Shown here piece after piece: positions 1 to 7,755 of a stretch of 64,000 nucleotides of DNA (the first letter of the stretch is position 1; every line of letters starts with the position of its first letter). The position numbers were made by a program, and so were the translations under genes. The DNA is from RYN-230 sp963813975 (GTDB lineage: Bacteria > Actinomycetota > Actinomycetes > Streptosporangiales > Streptosporangiaceae). The stretch lies in NCBI GenBank assembly GCA_963813975.1, contig CAWFAP010000007.1, forward strand, positions 744,001 through 808,000, given 5' to 3'. Below the pieces are notes generated by a model. That model was given only the letters and a program-made list of their open reading frames with translations. It was not told the origin of the DNA and made no database searches.

Positions 1-33
1 GGCTGGTACGCGCAGCGGGCACGGTGGCGGTTG

Positions 34-145
34 CCACAGGATCCTCCCTACGCCGGCATTACCCGGTCAGGTTCAGACGGTCGGTGGCGCGCAACCCGGT
101 GGGCCAGCCACCCTCTCAGCCCGGTCAGCCCGAGCTCCCGTGTGG
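34..145 (-). promoter_or_regulatory. TPP (thiamine pyrophosphate) riboswitch
   Basis: Read on the minus strand this stretch has the conserved THI-box elements in order: CGGGAGC, then GGCTGAGAGGG, and after a variable arm CTGAACCTGACCGGGTAATG followed by CCGGCGTAGGGA. The outer CCACA (145-141) and TGTGG (38-34) can pair as the closing P1 stem. It begins only 10 nt after the stop codon of the MreB-like gene and points off the left edge, so the controlled gene, presumably for thiamine synthesis or uptake, lies outside the window. A TANNNT-type -10 (TAACAT, minus strand, 157-152) overlaps that stop codon and would start transcription right at the riboswitch; this is inference. Confidence 0.95.
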
Positions 146-155
146 TCGCTTGATG

Positions 156-1163
156 TTACCTCTGGGCGACGGGACCCTGCTGCAGCCCGTCGCCGTGCTC
201 GAGGATCTCCGCCGCCCCGCGGGCCACGCAGCGCAGCGGGTCGTCCACCACGACGACCGGGATCCCGGTCGCCGCCTCGATCCGGTCGGCCAGGCCCGGC
301 ATCAGCGCGCCGCCCCCGGCCAGCCGGATCTTCCCGCGGACCACATCCTCGGCCAGGTTGGGCGGGATGTCGGAGAGCATCTCCTGGACGCAGTCCACGA
401 TCGCCGTGGCGATGTGCTCCAGCGCCTGGGCCACCAGCCACCCGGGCACCTGCTCCACCCGGGGAGTGCGGCGCGCGGCGTCCACGCCCACCGTCTCCAT
501 CGGCCCGGTGCTGTTCCCGGCCAGCCCGAGCGTGGTCTTCAGGCTGCGGGCCGCGTTCCGGCCGAGCATCAGGCCGAGTTCGGCCTTGACCGCGCTCACG
601 ATCGCTTCGTCCATGGCGTTGCCGCCGACCCTCAGCGACCGGGCCCGGACGATCTGGCCGCCGGCCACCACCGCGGACTCGGTGGTGCCGCCCCCCACGT
701 CCACGATGAACGCCCCGGCCCCCTGGGCCAGGTCGATGCCGGCCCCCGCCGCGGCGGCGATCGGCTCGTCGACCAGCTGCAGCGTGCAGCGCGGCCGGAT
801 CACGCTCAGCGCGGCGGCCAGGGACCGCCGTTCGACCCAGGTGGCGCCGCCGGGCACGCACACGACGGCCGCGGTCCGCAGCAGCCCGCGGCGCAGCTTG
901 GCCCGGCGGACGAAGCCCTGGAGCATGGCCGACGCCGCGTTGAGATCCGCGATCACCCCGTTGCGCAGCGGGTGGAGCACCTCGACGTCCTGCGGCTCCT
1001 TACCAGCCAGCGCGTCCGCTGCCTGGCCCACGGCCGCGACCCGTCCCGTGGCCCGGTCCAGTGCGATGGCCGAGGGCTCATCGATGACCAGCCCGCGCCC
1101 GGCGACCGAGACCAGGGTGTTGACCGTGCCCAGGTCGATCGCCACACCCGACCGGAAACGCAT
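156..1163 (-). CDS. MreB/Mbl-like rod-shape-determining actin homologue
   Basis: A 335-residue protein of the MreB/Mbl family, bacterial actins that polymerise on the inner membrane face and guide wall synthesis. The actin-fold ATP site is visible: phosphate-1 loop AIDLGTVNTLV near the N-terminus, phosphate-2 loop VDVGGGTTES near residue 165, and the adenosine motif LAGGGALMPGL near residue 290. The length matches the family. The ATG at 1163 has a modest GGGCGG-type ribosome site. It is alone: mreC, mreD and pbp2 are not beside it, so this is probably an accessory paralogue rather than the primary mreB of a rod-shape operon. The next gene upstream on the same strand is a D,D-carboxypeptidase, giving the pair a cell-wall theme. 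Confidence 0.85.
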   Translation of the reverse strand: MRFRSGVAIDLGTVNTLVSVAGRGLVIDEPSAIALDRATGRVAAVGQAADALAGKEPQDVEVLHPLRNGVIADLNAASAMLQGFVRRAKLRRGLLRTAAVVCVPGGATWVERRSLAAALSVIRPRCTLQLVDEPIAAAAGAGIDLAQGAGAFIVDVGGGTTESAVVAGGQIVRARSLRVGGNAMDEAIVSAVKAELGLMLGRNAARSLKTTLGLAGNSTGPMETVGVDAARRTPRVEQVPGWLVAQALEHIATAIVDCVQEMLSDIPPNLAEDVVRGKIRLAGGGALMPGLADRIEAATGIPVVVVDDPLRCVARGAAEILEHGDGLQQGPVAQR

Positions 1164-1298
1164 GAGAGCCGCCCTTGCCCGTGAATGCCGTCAGCTACCC
1201 CAAAGTATTGCGTCCCCGCAACGGCGTGAGGTGGCGGAGTAGGCCATGGGCCGCCCGCCAGCGAATGGAATCTAGCGGGCGGCTCACCGCCATGCAGG

Positions 1299-2216
1299 CT
1301 AAACGTGCCGGAAGCCCCAGTCCAGGAGCTTAGCGGCATCTTTGAAGGCGGCCCGGGGATCGCTGCCTGAGCTGTGCAGGACCACGCCCATGAGCACGTG
1401 GCCGTTCTGCCGCGCCGCGAACAGCAGGCAGTACCCGGCCGCGTTGGTGGACCCGGTCTTGATCCCGAACGTGCCCGGGTAGCCGACGAGCAGCATGTTG
1501 GTGGTGCGCCACACGTAGGCGTGGTGCCGCGGGGCCGCGGCCAGATGGTAGGACTGCTGGTCCACGATGGAGCGGAACACCGGGTACCGCATGGCCGCCC
1601 GGCCCAGCGCGATCAGGTCCCGCGGGGTCGAGTAGGTGGAACGCTCGGTGGGCCAGGGCAGCCCATCGAAGTTCGAGAAGTGCGTGTGGGCCAGGCCCAT
1701 CCGCTGGGCGGTGCTGTTCATGGTGGCGATGAACGCGGTCCGGCCGGGCCCGTACGACTTGGCCAGCGCGTAGGCAGCGTCACAGCCGGACGGCAGCAGC
1801 AACGCCTCGAGAAGTTCCCGGGTGCTCAGGTCGTCGCCGGGGCGCAGGCCCGCGTTGCTGGCGTCGTATTTGTGGTCGTAGGAGATCACGCCCTTCGGGA
1901 CCACGACGCGCCGGTGCAGGTCGCCCGCCCGGAGCACCACGATCGCGGTCATCACCTTGGTGATGCTGCCCATGGGCCGCTCGGTGTTCATGCCCCGGCT
2001 CCACATCGCCGCGCTGGTGGCCGCGTTGACCAGGGCGCCGCTCTGGGCCCGCACGCCGCGGGGGGCGCGGGCGAGCGCGCTGGCCCCGGGGGTGGCGGTG
2101 GCCGTGGTGCCGGCCGGGGTGGCGGTGGCCGCCATGGCGGCGGGGGCGGCCGCGACCGGTGCCAGGAGCAGCGCCCCGGCCAGGGCGAGGGCGCTGGAAC
2201 GGGCAGGCAGGTGCAT
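1299..2216 (-). CDS. D-alanyl-D-alanine carboxypeptidase (peptidase S11, penicillin-binding)
   Basis: A 305-residue secreted serine peptidase that would trim the terminal D-Ala from peptidoglycan stem peptides. The S11 motifs are in order: SxxK as SITK in MGSITKVMTA, the second motif as SGC in LLPSGCDAAYALA (SGN is more usual), and KTG in GIKTGSTNAAGYC. The start at 2216 is preferred over the longer frame from 2318 because an AGGAG lies about 5 nt upstream and the protein then begins with a classical signal peptide (MHLPARSS, Ala/Leu-rich core, AMA cleavage region). A low-complexity Ala/Thr/Gly linker follows the signal. It acts outside the membrane. Confidence 0.88.
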   Translation of the reverse strand: MHLPARSSALALAGALLLAPVAAAPAAMAATATPAGTTATATPGASALARAPRGVRAQSGALVNAATSAAMWSRGMNTERPMGSITKVMTAIVVLRAGDLHRRVVVPKGVISYDHKYDASNAGLRPGDDLSTRELLEALLLPSGCDAAYALAKSYGPGRTAFIATMNSTAQRMGLAHTHFSNFDGLPWPTERSTYSTPRDLIALGRAAMRYPVFRSIVDQQSYHLAAAPRHHAYVWRTTNMLLVGYPGTFGIKTGSTNAAGYCLLFAARQNGHVLMGVVLHSSGSDPRAAFKDAAKLLDWGFRHV

Positions 2217-2409
2217 GGCACTCCTGTCGGTAGACACCGGCCGGTGGGGGGTACCGCGCCCGGCGCTAGCGCTGAAGCGCGCCGCCGCAGGCCGCGACCC
2301 TCCGAAGCCTGACAGCAACGCCCAGCCACATCAAGCCGATCCTGGGTAGCCGTGGCCGAGTTCTGGCCGGGATGATACGGGAAGTTACGGCCCGCCCGGT
2401 AGGTCAGGC

Positions 2410-2432
2410 GGCGGCCCGCTCACCGGGCCGCC
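2410..2432 (-). terminator. Hairpin just downstream of the CGNR gene
   Basis: A 9-bp perfect stem (GGCGGCCCG at 2410-2418, CGGGCCGCC at 2424-2432) with a 5-nt loop begins 4 nt after the CGNR stop codon. There is no clear U-tract, so as an intrinsic terminator it is only a candidate. Confidence 0.45.
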
Positions 2433-2436
2433 CTGG

Positions 2437-3027
2437 TCAGGGAGCCAGCAGCCGGGCGCCGGCCGGGCCGTCCGGCAGGCGGTTGGCCTGACGCGCGGCC
2501 TGACGGGTCCGGTAGGCGGCCACGTTGACCCGGTTCGCGCACGCGGTGCCGCAGAACCGGCGGGACCGGTTCTTGGACAGGTCAACGTGGACCTTGTCGC
2601 AGTCATCCGCGGCGCACCGGCGCAGCCGGTCCATCTGCCCGGTGCGGATCACGTCGATGAACGCCATCGCCGCGTCGACCGCCATCCGGTCGGCCAGCGG
2701 GGCGTCGGCGGACGTGGCGTGCATGTGATAGTCCCAGCCGTCGTGCTTGACCAGCTGCGGCAGCGCACCGGCCTCCCGCAGCAGGGCGTTGACCAGGCCG
2801 GCAGCCTCATCGTTGGACAGCTCCCAGAGCCGGGCCAGCCGGGGCCGCAGCCGGCGGACCGCGTCGAGCTCGGCCCGGTCCCGGCTGCGCTGGCCGGTCC
2901 AGCGCCACTCGGTCACGAAGCGGTCGAGCGCGGCCTCGTCGGGCAGACCCTCGGCGCCGCCGCGGCCGGTGTTGACCAGAGCCGCGGTCGCAGCCAGGGA
3001 CACCTCGGTGTCATGAGCAAAAAGCAC
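2437..3027 (-). CDS. CGNR zinc-finger / ABATE-domain protein, putative regulator
   Basis: A 196-residue protein with the two-part layout of the CGNR family: an N-terminal stress-associated ABATE region (about residues 1-140) and a C-terminal treble-clef zinc finger, C-x4-C then FCGTACANR. The signature CGNR reads CANR here. Family members are taken to be DNA-binding regulators, often autoregulated or controlling the divergent gene. The GTG start at 3027 follows a purine-rich stretch (AAAGGGGTCAAG). It is divergent from an EamA exporter, with a dyad at 3066-3087 between them, so control of the exporter is plausible but inferred. Confidence 0.8.
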   Translation of the reverse strand: MLFAHDTEVSLAATAALVNTGRGGAEGLPDEAALDRFVTEWRWTGQRSRDRAELDAVRRLRPRLARLWELSNDEAAGLVNALLREAGALPQLVKHDGWDYHMHATSADAPLADRMAVDAAMAFIDVIRTGQMDRLRRCAADDCDKVHVDLSKNRSRRFCGTACANRVNVAAYRTRQAARQANRLPDGPAGARLLAP

Positions 3028-3065
3028 CTTGACCCCTTTCAGCCGAGGCGGCTAGTGTCATTAGT

Positions 3066-3087
3066 GTAAGCACAGTTTGCTGCTTAC
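3066..3087. promoter_or_regulatory. Inverted repeat between CGNR regulator and EamA exporter
   Basis: GTAAGCA (3066-3072) and TGCTTAC (3081-3087) form a perfect 7-bp inverted repeat around an 8-nt spacer in the 127-bp divergent region. A direct repeat TAGTGT lies just left of it (about 3053-3067). The position suits an operator for the divergent pair; the bound regulator is unknown. Confidence 0.4.
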
Positions 3088-3154
3088 GCCTGCTCTGCCC
3101 GTGAGACCGGCTGACGGCTGGCTCTCGGCCTGGATTGTGCCCTGGAGTGCCGCC

Positions 3155-4444
3155 GTGACTTCCGCCCAGACCCGTTCCGTCTCCCGCCCAGCCCGGGACG
3201 GCGCTGCTGCCGGTGCCCGTGCTCCCGGTACCCAGGCTGCAAATGCCCGGGCTGCAAGTGCCCGGGCTGTGGGCGCTCGGACTGCGGGCGCCGGTGGGGG
3301 CGCTGGCGCTGGGCGCGGTCCTGGTACTGGTGCTGGCCGGGTCCGGCGGGGGAGCGCGGGCCTGTCCCTCGGCATCGTGTCCGCGGCGGCGTTCGGGACG
3401 TCCGGGGCCTTCGCCTCGTCGCTGATCGGCGCGGGCTGGAGCCCCGGCGCGGCGGTGCTCGCCCGGATCACCCTGGCCGCCGTGATGCTCACCATCCCGG
3501 CCCTGGTGCAGTTGCGTGGCCGCTGGACAGTGCTGCGAAGGGCTGTCCCGCGGGTCGCCGCCTTCGGGCTGGCGGGCGTGGCCGGCTGCCAGCTGTTCTA
3601 CTTCAACGCCGTAGCCACGATGCCGGTCGGCGTGGCCCTGCTGCTCGAGTACCTCGGCAGCGTGCTGGTGGTGGGCTGGCTGTGGGTGCGGCACGGCCAG
3701 CGGCCGAGGCGGCTCACCGTGGCCGGTGCGGTCGCCTCGATCGCCGGGCTGATCCTGGTGCTGAACCTGACCGGGGCCGCGGGGATCAACCCGGTCGGGG
3801 TGATGTGGGGGCTGCTCGCGGCGGTGGCCCTGGCCATCTACTTCGTGCTCTCGGCCGCGACTGACGCCGAGCCGCTGCCCCCCATCGTGATGGCCTGGGC
3901 CGGGATGTGCGTGGGCGCGGTGGTGCTGGGCCTGGCGGGCGGGATCGGCGTGCTCCGGATGACGGCCAGCACCCGCCCGGTGGACTTTCTCCATCACCAG
4001 GTCAGCTGGGTCGTGCCGGTGCTCGGGCTGTCGCTGGTGGCGGCGGTCATCGCCTACGTCACGGGCATCGGTGCCGCCCGGCGGCTGGGGGCCAAGCTGG
4101 CCTCGTTCATCGGCATGGCTGAGGTCCTGTTCGCGATCGTGTTCGCGTGGCTGCTGCTGGGCCAGCTACCGTCCGCGATGCAGTTCCTGGGCGGCGCGTT
4201 CATCCTCGCCGGCGTGACCCTGGTCCGGGTGGACGAACTGCGCGGGCCCGATGACGTCGTCGAGGAAGCTCAGCGTGGCCGCGGTGGTAGCCCGGCGCCA
4301 GGCGAGGAGCGTCGCATCGAACCCGTCCCGCAGGGGCCGTTCAGCCTGGACGGCCCGGGCGATGGGCTCCAGGGCGGCCCGCTGCCGGCGGAGCAGATCC
4401 GTGGGATCGCGCCCGGCGCGGTCCAGCAGGGCCAGCTTGAGTAG
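3155..4444 (+). CDS. EamA/DMT-family transporter (RhtA-like exporter)
   Basis: A ten-helix drug/metabolite transporter: two EamA repeats of hydrophobic segments begin at GLSLGIVSAAAFGTSG and end near TLVRVDEL. Relatives such as RhtA export amino acids and small metabolites; the substrate here is unknown. I prefer the GTG at 3155 (GGAG 7 nt upstream) to the TTG at 3077, which has no ribosome site. A roughly 65-residue Ala/Gly/Arg-rich leader precedes the first helix. The conserved part stops near 4240; the last 65 or so residues are low-complexity and come from reading into the antisense of a padR remnant, so the natural C-terminus may have been lost. Confidence 0.8.
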   Translation: MTSAQTRSVSRPARDGAAAGARAPGTQAANARAASARAVGARTAGAGGGAGAGRGPGTGAGRVRRGSAGLSLGIVSAAAFGTSGAFASSLIGAGWSPGAAVLARITLAAVMLTIPALVQLRGRWTVLRRAVPRVAAFGLAGVAGCQLFYFNAVATMPVGVALLLEYLGSVLVVGWLWVRHGQRPRRLTVAGAVASIAGLILVLNLTGAAGINPVGVMWGLLAAVALAIYFVLSAATDAEPLPPIVMAWAGMCVGAVVLGLAGGIGVLRMTASTRPVDFLHHQVSWVVPVLGLSLVAAVIAYVTGIGAARRLGAKLASFIGMAEVLFAIVFAWLLLGQLPSAMQFLGGAFILAGVTLVRVDELRGPDDVVEEAQRGRGGSPAPGEERRIEPVPQGPFSLDGPGDGLQGGPLPAEQIRGIAPGAVQQGQLE

Positions 4445-4595
4445 CAGATGGGACCGGACGTCCCGGACGTGCTCGACCGGGGTGTCCAGCCACTCCTCGG
4501 CCAGCCGGCGTCCTTCGGGGGTTACCGCGTAGAGCGTGCGTTGCGGGCCCCGGCCGGACTCGACTGCGTCCTGGGTCAGCAGCCCAGAGGCTGAG
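4166..4595 (-). pseudogene. PadR-family regulator, C-terminal remnant
   Basis: In the minus frame ending at TAG 4168-4166 the translation reads LLTQDAVESGRGP, QRTLYAVTPEGRRLAEEWLD and onward to LAWRRATTAATLSFLDDVI. This is the wing of a PadR winged helix followed by its C-terminal helical effector domain. The first 45 or so residues, which carry the recognition helix, are absent: upstream of about 4590 the DNA codes for the front of trmO in a different frame. The 3' end runs on antisense into the exporter gene. It looks non-functional unless the junction is an assembly artefact. Confidence 0.7.
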
Positions 4596-4925
4596 CCCGA
4601 GGGGGTTGACCCGCCGCGGGCCCCGGGCCGCGAAGATGCCCATCTCCCGCTGCTGGCTGCGCAGCAGGTACGGAACCTGCCTGAGCGGCGGCTGGCCTTC
4701 GCGGCGGGCGGGCCGGTGCAGCCAGGTCAGCAGCCATGCGTAGCCGAAGCCGTCCAGCCCGGCCAGGCCGTCCCGGTAGGGTTCGGCGATCTCGATGGTG
4801 CCGTGCCCGGCGCGGTTGAGGGCGGCCTGGATCGGCGTGGTCTCCGGCTCCGTGCAGGCGCTGCGGACCACGCCTATCACCACCAGGGGCACTTCCGGCG
4901 CAGACGTGGGCAGGTTCGGGCGCAT
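4585..4925 (-). pseudogene. trmO: TrmO-like tRNA (t6A37) methyltransferase, N-terminal remnant
   Basis: From ATG 4925 the frame encodes about 110 residues typical of the front of TrmO/TsaA proteins, which N6-methylate t6A37 of tRNA: IGVVRSACTEPETTPIQAA, then GTIEIAEPYRDGLAGLDGF, and GIFAARGPRRVNPLGLSL. Straight after NPLGLSL the homology stops, where the family normally continues for 40 or more residues with the LDGTPVLDIKPY region. The frame then goes on as Arg/Pro/Gly-rich nonsense to 4341 while PadR coding begins in another frame. A deletion joining trmO to padR at about 4583-4596 is the simplest reading. Confidence 0.7.
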
Positions 4926-4929
4926 GGCG

Positions 4930-4962
4930 CCATGCTGCCACGCCCGGGCCGTGGCAGCATGG
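4930..4962. promoter_or_regulatory. Perfect 13-bp dyad between trmO remnant and dehalogenase
   Basis: CCATGCTGCCACG (4930-4942) and its exact complement (4950-4962) flank a 7-nt loop and fill almost the whole 41-bp divergent spacer. Each arm ends 4 nt from a start codon (4925 minus, 4967 plus). It could be an operator for both genes or a 5'-leader hairpin hiding the start sites. Confidence 0.5.
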
Positions 4963-4966
4963 GCGG

Positions 4967-5872
4967 ATGCGCGTGCTCCGGACCCCCGAGGAACAGTTCG
5001 CGGACCTGCCGGATTTCCCCTATTCCCCGCGTTACGTGCCGGTCGGCGGAGTGCAGCTGGCCTATGTCGAAGCAGGTCCGCCCGATGGCGAGCCGGTGCT
5101 CCTCCTGCATGGTGAGCCGAGCTGGTCGTTCCTGTACCGGACCGTGATGCCGGTGCTGGCCGACGCGGGGCTGCATGCCATCGCGCCGGACATGGCCGGG
5201 TTCGGGCGCTCGGACAAGCCCGTGAACGTCAGTGATCACAGCTATGCCCGGCACGTGGAATGGATCCGTGCTCTCGCGTTCGACCGGCTGGACCTCCGCG
5301 GCGTCACGCTCGTCGGGCAGGACTGGGGTGGCCTTATCGGGCTGCGGCTGGCGGCCGAGCACCCGGGCCGCTTCGCCCGGGTGGTGGCGGCCAACACCGG
5401 GCTGCCCACCGGAGACCAGCCGATGCCGGACGTCTGGCTGAGGTTCCGCGACGTGGTGCGGACCGCCCCGGCGCTCAGTGTGTCCCGGCTGGTGCAGTCG
5501 GGCTGCCAGACCACCCTGCCGCCTGCGGTCCTGGCCGCCTACGATGCGCCGTTCCCGGACGAGAGCTTCGCCGCCGGAGTGCGGGCGATGCCCGGGCTGG
5601 TCCCCACCACCCCGGACGATCCCGCCTCGGCCGCCAACCGGGCCGCGTGGGGGCACCTGTCCCACTGGGACAAGCCGTTCCTGGTGGCGTTCAGCGACCG
5701 GGATCCGATTACCGGCGCGATGGGGCCGGTGCTTAGGGAGACCATTCCGGGGGCCGCGGGCCTCGATCACCCGGTGCTCGAGGGCGCGGGGCATTTCCTT
5801 CAGGAAGACGCCGGTGAGCAGCTCGGGCAGGTGATCGCCGACTTCGTCCGGGACTCACCGGCGCCCGGCTGA
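4967..5872 (+). CDS. Haloalkane dehalogenase, subfamily I
   Basis: A 301-residue alpha/beta hydrolase with the layout of haloalkane dehalogenases, which hydrolyse carbon-halogen bonds to alcohols in the cytoplasm. Visible features: oxyanion loop LLHGEPSWSFLYR, nucleophile elbow VGQDWGGLIG (Asp nucleophile followed by the halide-binding Trp), acid region AFSDRDPITG and catalytic His in GAGHFLQEDAG. The N-terminus RTPEEQFADLPDFPYSPRYV is typical of the DhlA/DhmA-like group. The ATG at 4967 follows GGGCGG. The natural substrate cannot be read from sequence, and related epoxide hydrolases share the fold, but the QDW nucleophile and the HGEPSW loop favour dehalogenase. Confidence 0.85.
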   Translation: MRVLRTPEEQFADLPDFPYSPRYVPVGGVQLAYVEAGPPDGEPVLLLHGEPSWSFLYRTVMPVLADAGLHAIAPDMAGFGRSDKPVNVSDHSYARHVEWIRALAFDRLDLRGVTLVGQDWGGLIGLRLAAEHPGRFARVVAANTGLPTGDQPMPDVWLRFRDVVRTAPALSVSRLVQSGCQTTLPPAVLAAYDAPFPDESFAAGVRAMPGLVPTTPDDPASAANRAAWGHLSHWDKPFLVAFSDRDPITGAMGPVLRETIPGAAGLDHPVLEGAGHFLQEDAGEQLGQVIADFVRDSPAPG

Positions 5873-6114
5873 GCGGTTCGGCATACCCGGCTGACCCCTC
5901 CGGCTGCCGGCCCGGCCCGGCGGACCCGGCTGGCTGGCCGGCCGGCCCGGCGGATCTGGCTGAGCCTGTCCGGGGTTGTCCGGCCTTTAGCAGTCCGCAC
6001 CACAGGCGGCTGTTGCCCTGCGAGAGTAGCCAGTGCACACCCAGGCCCTTGGGAGACCGCTGACCCGCTGATCCGGGCCAGCCATCCTGGCCTGCTACCC
6101 GGGGGGGAGTCTGA

Positions 6115-7371
6115 GTGAGCTTATTCACCAGGGAACGGCGTCCGCCGTGGACCGCCGCCAACCTGGTCACCCTGGGCCCCGGGCTCACCGTGACGAGCGC
6201 CCTTGATCTGGCGGGCTGCCTGCGGGCGCTGGATCAGAGCCTGCGGAGCTTCCGTGTCCCCGAGTTCGCCCACCTGCCCACGTTCACCAGCGCCGGCTGG
6301 ATCTGGACGGCAGAGCCCGCCGAGGCTCCGGAGATCGTGATCATCTGCGCCGACCAGGCGGGGAACGACGTCCTGGTGGCGCTCTGGCCAGGCCCCACTG
6401 GGTCGAGGATAGAGCTGTTTCCCCTGCGCGGCGGAGCGGAGCAGGCCGCCCGGCTGCACCACTCGATGCTGGCGGCCTGGCGGTTGTGCGACACATCCCT
6501 GTCGGTGCGGCCGGGCGGGGTGGCGGCCGGGCTGATCGGGCTCGCCCCGCCCGTCCTGGCCGGCGGCTACGCCGAGGAGGTCCTGTCGGCGGCCGGGTAC
6601 CGGCGCTCCCAGCGGAACACGCAGATCGTGATGCGGGCCGCCGGGAGCCTGTTCCTGGCCCGGGCCCAGCAGCTCATCGCGCACCGGGACCTCCGCGCGG
6701 CCCGGCGGTTCGTGCAGCGGCACGCACTGCCCCAGCTGGTCAGCGCGGCGGCCCTGCAGCAGATCATCGACGACCTGGCCCGCTGGGACCCCCGGATGCT
6801 GCCCCGCCTGCAATGGATACCGATGCGCGCCCGGGCCATCATGCTCGAGCGTTGCCAGGACCGCGACACCTTCTGGGCCGATCTGGACTGGTTATCCGGC
6901 CGTGAGCCGGTGCGCGATCGGGCCCGAGGCCCGGCCGGGCGGCCAGCCCGACGTGCCCGGCGTACCGGCAGCAGAGCTTGCGCCCGGTATCCGTCCGCGT
7001 CAGGGTCGTGGCGGAGGTGGTTGCGGTGCACGATCAGCACGGCCAGCACGATCAGGACGGCCAGGACGGCCAGGACGATCTGCCTGAGCGGTTCGGCGAA
7101 GCGTTCTGGGACGAGCGGTACCGGTCCGCCGGGGCGCTGTGGAGCGGGAATCCTAACCGCTACCTCGTCAGCGAAGCCTCGGACCTGCCCCCCGGCACGG
7201 CGCTGGATGCCGGCTGCGGCGAGGGGGCGGACGCCCTCTGGCTGGCCGGGCGCGGCTGGCGGGTCACCGGAGTCGACCTGTCCACGGTCGCGCTCGAGCG
7301 GGCCGCCTGGCACGCGGCGGAGTCCGGACCCGGGATGGCCGCCCGGATCGAGTGGGTGCACGCCGACCTGA
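6115..7371 (+). CDS. Protein of unknown function; 3' part probably out of frame
   Basis: I do not recognise this protein. The GTG at 6115 follows a strong GGGGGGAG. Residues 1 to about 265 look like genuine coding: mixed hydrophobic and charged sequence such as GWIWTAEPAEAPEIVIICA, RLHHSMLAAWRLCDT and LQWIPMRARAIMLERCQD, with no signal peptide or membrane segment. After about position 6910 the frame turns into Arg/Thr/Ser-rich sequence and runs 345 nt into the methyltransferase gene in another frame. Either the true gene is shorter and frameshifted near 6900, or the tail is read-through. Only the N-terminal 265 residues should be trusted. Confidence 0.5.
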   Translation: MSLFTRERRPPWTAANLVTLGPGLTVTSALDLAGCLRALDQSLRSFRVPEFAHLPTFTSAGWIWTAEPAEAPEIVIICADQAGNDVLVALWPGPTGSRIELFPLRGGAEQAARLHHSMLAAWRLCDTSLSVRPGGVAAGLIGLAPPVLAGGYAEEVLSAAGYRRSQRNTQIVMRAAGSLFLARAQQLIAHRDLRAARRFVQRHALPQLVSAAALQQIIDDLARWDPRMLPRLQWIPMRARAIMLERCQDRDTFWADLDWLSGREPVRDRARGPAGRPARRARRTGSRACARYPSASGSWRRWLRCTISTASTIRTARTARTICLSGSAKRSGTSGTGPPGRCGAGILTATSSAKPRTCPPARRWMPAAARGRTPSGWPGAAGGSPESTCPRSRSSGPPGTRRSPDPGWPPGSSGCTPT

Positions 7372-7715
7372 TCGGCGGCTGGGATCCGGGCGTGGCCCGC
7401 TACGACCTGGTCTCCAGCCAGTACATGCACCTGCCGCCCGATGCCCGGGCGGCGCTGTTCCGCGGTCTCGCGGGCGCAGTGGCGCCGGGCGGCACACTGC
7501 TCATCGTTGGCCATCATCCGTCGGATCTGCAGACGACGATGCCCCGCCCGCAGATGCCCGAGAGGTTCTTCACGGGCGAGGACATCGCGGGCCTGCTCGA
7601 CGCCGGAGACTGGAAGGTCATCACCGACGAGGCGCCGCAACGCTCCGCGCCGGACCCTGATGGGCAGCCCGTGATGATCAGGGACACGGTGTTTCGGGCC
7701 CGGCGCGGCGGCTAG
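7026..7715 (+). CDS. Class I SAM-dependent methyltransferase
   Basis: A 229-residue Rossmann-fold methyltransferase. SAM motif I is LDAGCGEGADALWLAGRGW, followed by VTGVDLS (acidic ribose contact) and the motif-IV region YDLVSSQYMHL. The C-terminal region resembles methyltransferases near TehB/tellurite- and thiol-type enzymes, but the acceptor is unknown. I place the start at GTG 7026, which has GGAGG 8 nt upstream, rather than the longer frame at 6978. The N-terminus is an unusual His/Gln/Asp/Gly tandem (GQHDQDGQDGQDD) encoded by near-repeats of about 9 nt. It lies 40 bp ahead of osmC in the same direction. Confidence 0.8.
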   Translation: MHDQHGQHDQDGQDGQDDLPERFGEAFWDERYRSAGALWSGNPNRYLVSEASDLPPGTALDAGCGEGADALWLAGRGWRVTGVDLSTVALERAAWHAAESGPGMAARIEWVHADLIGGWDPGVARYDLVSSQYMHLPPDARAALFRGLAGAVAPGGTLLIVGHHPSDLQTTMPRPQMPERFFTGEDIAGLLDAGDWKVITDEAPQRSAPDPDGQPVMIRDTVFRARRGG

Positions 7716-7755
7716 AGTCCAGGCGGGTACGTGACCCAAATGGGAGGGAGACCCC

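Noticed and set aside
5873..6114. GC-rich direct repeats (CCGGCCCGGCGGA twice) after the dehalogenase
   Set aside because: Short, imperfect and compositionally expected; no gene or clear hairpin in this 242-bp gap.
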